This document shows positions 5,784 to 8,831 of a DNA stretch of 8,831 nucleotides, piece after piece. A model generated the notes under the pieces. The model did no database searches. It had not been told where the DNA came from and saw only the letters and a program-made list of their open reading frames with translations. A program made the position numbers and the translations under genes. Source of the DNA: Desulfobulbaceae bacterium (lineage in GTDB: Bacteria > Desulfobacterota > Desulfobulbia > Desulfobulbales > Desulfocapsaceae); contig JAIRRG010000155.1 of NCBI GenBank assembly GCA_031256095.1, positions 1-8,831 of the forward strand, read 5' to 3'. The first letter of the stretch is position 1. Each line of letters opens with the position of its first letter.

Positions 5784-8700
5784 CTATTTTTTCTTCTGTT
5801 CCGGCTCCAGGGCCGCCGCCCGGCCCTTCAAGAATTTCCAGGCGCGCAGCGCGTCTTGCTGCGCCTCGGCCATTAAGCGATCAGCGTCCTGCGGATTGAT
5901 CTGTTTCAAGGCGCGGTAGCGGTTTTCACCAAAGGCGTAGTCGGTGAAAGGTAGCGTCGGCTCCTTGCTGTCGATGATGAGCGGGTTTTTGCCTTCTTCC
6001 TCAAGCGCCGGATTGTAGCGGTACAAAGGCCAATGGCCGCAGGCGACGGCCTTCTTCTGTTGCTCCAGACCCTTGGCCATGTCGATGCCATGGTTAATGC
6101 AATGGGCATAGCAGATAAGAATTGACGGCCCGTCATAGGCTTCGGCCTCGGCGATGGCCTTGACCGTCTGGTTCGGGTTGGCCCCCAGGGCGATGCGGGC
6201 GACGTAAATGTTACCGTAGGTTGAGAATATCATGCCGATGTCTTTTTTCGGCATCTTCTTGCCATTAAAGGCGAACTGCGCTGTCGCTCCCCTGGGCGTT
6301 GATTTCGACATCTGGCCGCCGGTGTTCGAGTAGACTTCGGTATCAAGCAGCAGCACGTTGACGTTCTGGCCGGAAGCCAGCACATGATCGAGACCGCCGT
6401 AGCCGATGTCATAGCCCCAGCCATCGCCGCCGATGATCCACACCGATTTCTTGACCAGATAGTCGGCCATGGTCAAGAGACGCTGGGCCTCTGCCTGCGG
6501 CAGGGCGGCGAGGGTCGTTTTTAGGGCGGCGACACGGCCTCGCTGGGCCTCAATCTCCAGTTGATTGCTCTGCGGTGCGGCGATCAGGTCAGCGGCCATT
6601 TTCCGGTCAATTGCCCCGGCCTCGGCCAGCTCAGTAAGAATTTCCGCCGCTTGCGCGGCCAGTTTGTCGACCGAGAAACGCATTCCCAAGCCGAATTCGG
6701 CGTTATCCTCAAATAGAGAATTGGCCCAGCTCGGACCACGGCCATCGGCGCGTTTGGCATAGGGGGTGGTTGGCAGGTTGCCGCCATAGATCGACGAGCA
6801 GCCGGTGGCGTTGGCGGCAATCATGCGGTCGCCGAACAACTGACTGACCAGTTTGATATAAGGCGTCTCGCCGCAGCCGGCGCAGGCGCCGGAGAACTCG
6901 AACAGAGGCCGTAGCAACTGGCTGCCCTTGATGGTCGAGACGCTGATCCGGCCCGCTTCGATTTCCGGCAGGCTGAGGAAGTATTTCACCTTCGGGCGTT
7001 CGGCGCCGCGCAACTCCTCGCTATTCTTGGTCATCGCCAGGGCTTTGGTTTTGGCCGGGCAAGCGTTCTCGCACAGGGTGCAGCCGCAGCAATCCTCGGT
7101 GAAAACCTGGATGGTGAATTTCTTGCCCTTGAACTCCTTGCCAGTGGCGTCGGCAAACTTCATACCCGTGGGTGCTTTGGCGGCATCGGCGGCCCCAGCG
7201 ATCTTCATGCGGATGGCGGCGTGCGGGCAGACTAAAGAACACTGGCCGCACTGGATGCAGTTTTCCGGCAGCCAGTTGGGGCAGAAGACGGCGATGTTGC
7301 GTTTCTCATACTGGGTGGTGGCAGTCGGCCAGGTGCCGTCAGCGGGCATCTGCGACACCTTCAACTGATCGCCTTTGCCCTGGATCATGGTCGCCGTCAC
7401 TTCCTTAATGAATTTAGGAGCGTCTTCCGGCACCGTCGACGGTATTGGATGACCGTCGATTTTCTTCGACAGCGGCACCTCAACGATGTTCGAGACAGCG
7501 GCGTCAACGGCGTCGTAATTCATCTTGACCACCTTATCGCCCTTGGTGCCGTAGGTTTTTTTAATGGCGTTTTTGATCGCCTTGATTGCCTCATCTTTGG
7601 TCAGGATGCCGGAGATGACGAAAAAGGCCGTCTGCATGATCATGTTGATGCGCGCCCCCAGACCCAGAGCCTGCCCCAGGGAAATGGCGTCGATGATGAA
7701 GAATTTGGCTTTCTTGGCCACCAGGTCGTGCTGCACCCTCGACGGCAGGTGGCGCCAGATTTCATTCTTTTTGAAGCCACTGGTCAAAAGGAAAATGCCG
7801 CCTTCTTGGAGGTTGGCCAGCATGTCGTACTGATCAAGGAAGGTGAAGTTGTGGCAGGCGATGAAATTGGCCTTGTTGATCAGATACGGGGCGACGATGT
7901 GATTTTTGCCAAAACGCAGATGCGAGGTGGTGATTGAGCCGGATTTTTTTGAGTCGTAGACAAAATAGCCCTGGGCCATGTTGTCGGTTTCACCGCCAAT
8001 GATCTTGATCGTATTCTTGTTGGCGCCAACGGTGCCGTCGGAGCCGAGGCCATAGAACATGGCCCGGTAAACATCATTACTTTCAATATGGAAAGAAGGA
8101 TCATAATTGAGGCTTGCCCCCGTGACGTCATCATGCGGGCCAACACAAAATTTGTTCTTTGGCGACAGGGCGGCCATATTGTCAAACACCGCCTTGGCCA
8201 TAGCCGGAGTGAACTCGGCGGAACCAAGGCCATAACGGCCAGAGAGGATAAAAGGCGGCATGGCGCTGGGGTTTTTCTCGATCGCCTCACCGATGGCGGC
8301 CCGAACATCAAGGTAGAGTGGCTCGCCAATCGAACCCGGCTCTTTGGTGCGGTCGAGCACCGTGACGCGCTCAACGCTTGCCGGCAGGGCGTTGACCATA
8401 GCCTGGCCATCAAATGGACGGTAAAGGCGGACAATCACGAGGCCAACCTTTTTCTCTTGGCTCACGAGATAATCAACGGTCGAGGCCACGGTTTCGCAAC
8501 CGGAAGCCATCATGACCACCACATCGGTGGCGTCGGCGGCGCCATGGTAATCGAACAGGTGATACTGGCGGCCCGTGATTTTCGCCAGCTTGTCCATGGT
8601 TTCCTGGACGATGGCCGGCGTTGCGGCATAGTATTTGTTCACTGTTTCGCGGCCCGTGAAGTAGACATCCGGGTTTTGCGAGGTGCCACGAATGGTTGGA

Positions 8701-8831
8701 TGGTCGGGACTGAGCGCCCGGGCGCGGTGGGCGGCGACCAGATCGTCATCAATCATCGCCCGCATGTTGTCGTTGCTGAGTTCCTCAATTTTCTGGATTT
8801 CGTGCGAGGTGCGGAAACCGTCGAAGAAATG
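5784..8831 (-). CDS. nifJ: Pyruvate:ferredoxin (flavodoxin) oxidoreductase, single-chain NifJ type; N-terminus beyond right edge
   Basis: This cytoplasmic enzyme oxidises pyruvate with CoA to acetyl-CoA and CO2, passing electrons to ferredoxin or flavodoxin. The 1015 visible residues are about 85% of the usual 1170-1200; the frame stays open to 8831 and begins within 'HFFDGFRTSHE', so about 180 residues are missing. In order along the visible part: the end of the pyruvate-binding domain; the domain II region with 'RTKEPGSIGEPLY'; the gamma-type domain with 'GLGSDGTVGANKNTIKIIGG' (near residue 258); and a ferredoxin-like domain with two CxxCxxCxxxCP motifs (nt 7259-7227 and 7091-7059) for two [4Fe-4S] clusters. 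The TPP domain follows, with 'ACAGCGET' and a later Cys in 'YAHC' for the proximal cluster, 'IIGGDGWGYDIG' (about 6436-6401) and 'NTGGQ' (6326-6312) for TPP-Mg binding. The methionine at 8765 is internal, not a start. The C-terminus is short and ends in a Lys run, without the long extension of Desulfovibrio africanus PFOR. A strong terminator follows. No oddity is evident. Confidence 0.97.
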   Translation of the reverse strand, partial: HFFDGFRTSHEIQKIEELSNDNMRAMIDDDLVAAHRARALSPDHPTIRGTSQNPDVYFTGRETVNKYYAATPAIVQETMDKLAKITGRQYHLFDYHGAADATDVVVMMASGCETVASTVDYLVSQEKKVGLVIVRLYRPFDGQAMVNALPASVERVTVLDRTKEPGSIGEPLYLDVRAAIGEAIEKNPSAMPPFILSGRYGLGSAEFTPAMAKAVFDNMAALSPKNKFCVGPHDDVTGASLNYDPSFHIESNDVYRAMFYGLGSDGTVGANKNTIKIIGGETDNMAQGYFVYDSKKSGSITTSHLRFGKNHIVAPYLINKANFIACHNFTFLDQYDMLANLQEGGIFLLTSGFKKNEIWRHLPSRVQHDLVAKKAKFFIIDAISLGQALGLGARINMIMQTAFFVISGILTKDEAIKAIKNAIKKTYGTKGDKVVKMNYDAVDAAVSNIVEVPLSKKIDGHPIPSTVPEDAPKFIKEVTATMIQGKGDQLKVSQMPADGTWPTATTQYEKRNIAVFCPNWLPENCIQCGQCSLVCPHAAIRMKIAGAADAAKAPTGMKFADATGKEFKGKKFTIQVFTEDCCGCTLCENACPAKTKALAMTKNSEELRGAERPKVKYFLSLPEIEAGRISVSTIKGSQLLRPLFEFSGACAGCGETPYIKLVSQLFGDRMIAANATGCSSIYGGNLPTTPYAKRADGRGPSWANSLFEDNAEFGLGMRFSVDKLAAQAAEILTELAEAGAIDRKMAADLIAAPQSNQLEIEAQRGRVAALKTTLAALPQAEAQRLLTMADYLVKKSVWIIGGDGWGYDIGYGGLDHVLASGQNVNVLLLDTEVYSNTGGQMSKSTPRGATAQFAFNGKKMPKKDIGMIFSTYGNIYVARIALGANPNQTVKAIAEAEAYDGPSILICYAHCINHGIDMAKGLEQQKKAVACGHWPLYRYNPALEEEGKNPLIIDSKEPTLPFTDYAFGENRYRALKQINPQDADRLMAEAQQDALRAWKFLKGRAAALEPEQKKK

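Noticed and set aside
5784..8765. Methionine at 8765 as the start of the oxidoreductase
   Set aside because: The frame continues to the window edge with the conserved FFDGFRTSHE region upstream, so this Met is internal.
1..8831. CRISPR arrays, tRNA or rRNA genes, insertion sequences, phage or defence genes
   Set aside because: No regularly spaced repeats, tRNA-like cloverleaf, transposase motif or terminal repeats were seen. All long frames are explained by five housekeeping genes.

Overview
This is an ordinary chromosomal window from a Gram-negative, probably anaerobic bacterium. BamA shows an outer membrane. The fused single-chain pyruvate:ferredoxin oxidoreductase shows anaerobic pyruvate metabolism. 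The BamA architecture (an extra domain before the POTRA repeats) and the divergent DnaA fit a Desulfobacterota or Desulfobulbales-type sulfur-metabolising lineage, but that placement is inference; no marker gene in the window proves it. The genes look GC-rich by eye, while one intergenic block is clearly AT-rich.

Layout from left to right: (1) minus strand, 1-332, the N-terminal part of mfd, running off the left edge; (2) an intrinsic terminator, 336-367, whose T-run stops only 3 nt before the mfd ATG; (3) minus strand, 405-3083, bamA, with a good sigma70-type promoter at 3145-3173; (4) plus strand, 3230-3874, a ComF-family phosphoribosyltransferase divergent from bamA; (5) 3875-4376, a 502-nt gap in two parts, an AT-rich block (to about 4145) and a GC-rich, potentially structured leader (4146-4376); (6) plus strand, 4377-5693, dnaA; (7) a short convergent gap with nested inverted repeats and a terminator for the minus-strand gene; (8) minus strand, 5784-8831, nifJ-type pyruvate:ferredoxin oxidoreductase, lacking its N-terminus because the window ends.

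The five genes serve unrelated housekeeping roles: transcription-coupled repair, outer-membrane protein assembly, a ComF-family protein, replication initiation and pyruvate oxidation. Each has its own boundaries, and no multi-gene operon is visible. I found no tRNA, rRNA, CRISPR array, insertion sequence, phage gene or defence or toxin system. I do not see an undescribed biological system. The points most worth a second look are: the DnaA, whose DNA-recognition loop and ATPase motifs differ from the E. coli pattern and which has no consensus DnaA box upstream; the terminator abutting the mfd start; the leader ahead of dnaA; and the extra N-terminal domain of BamA.
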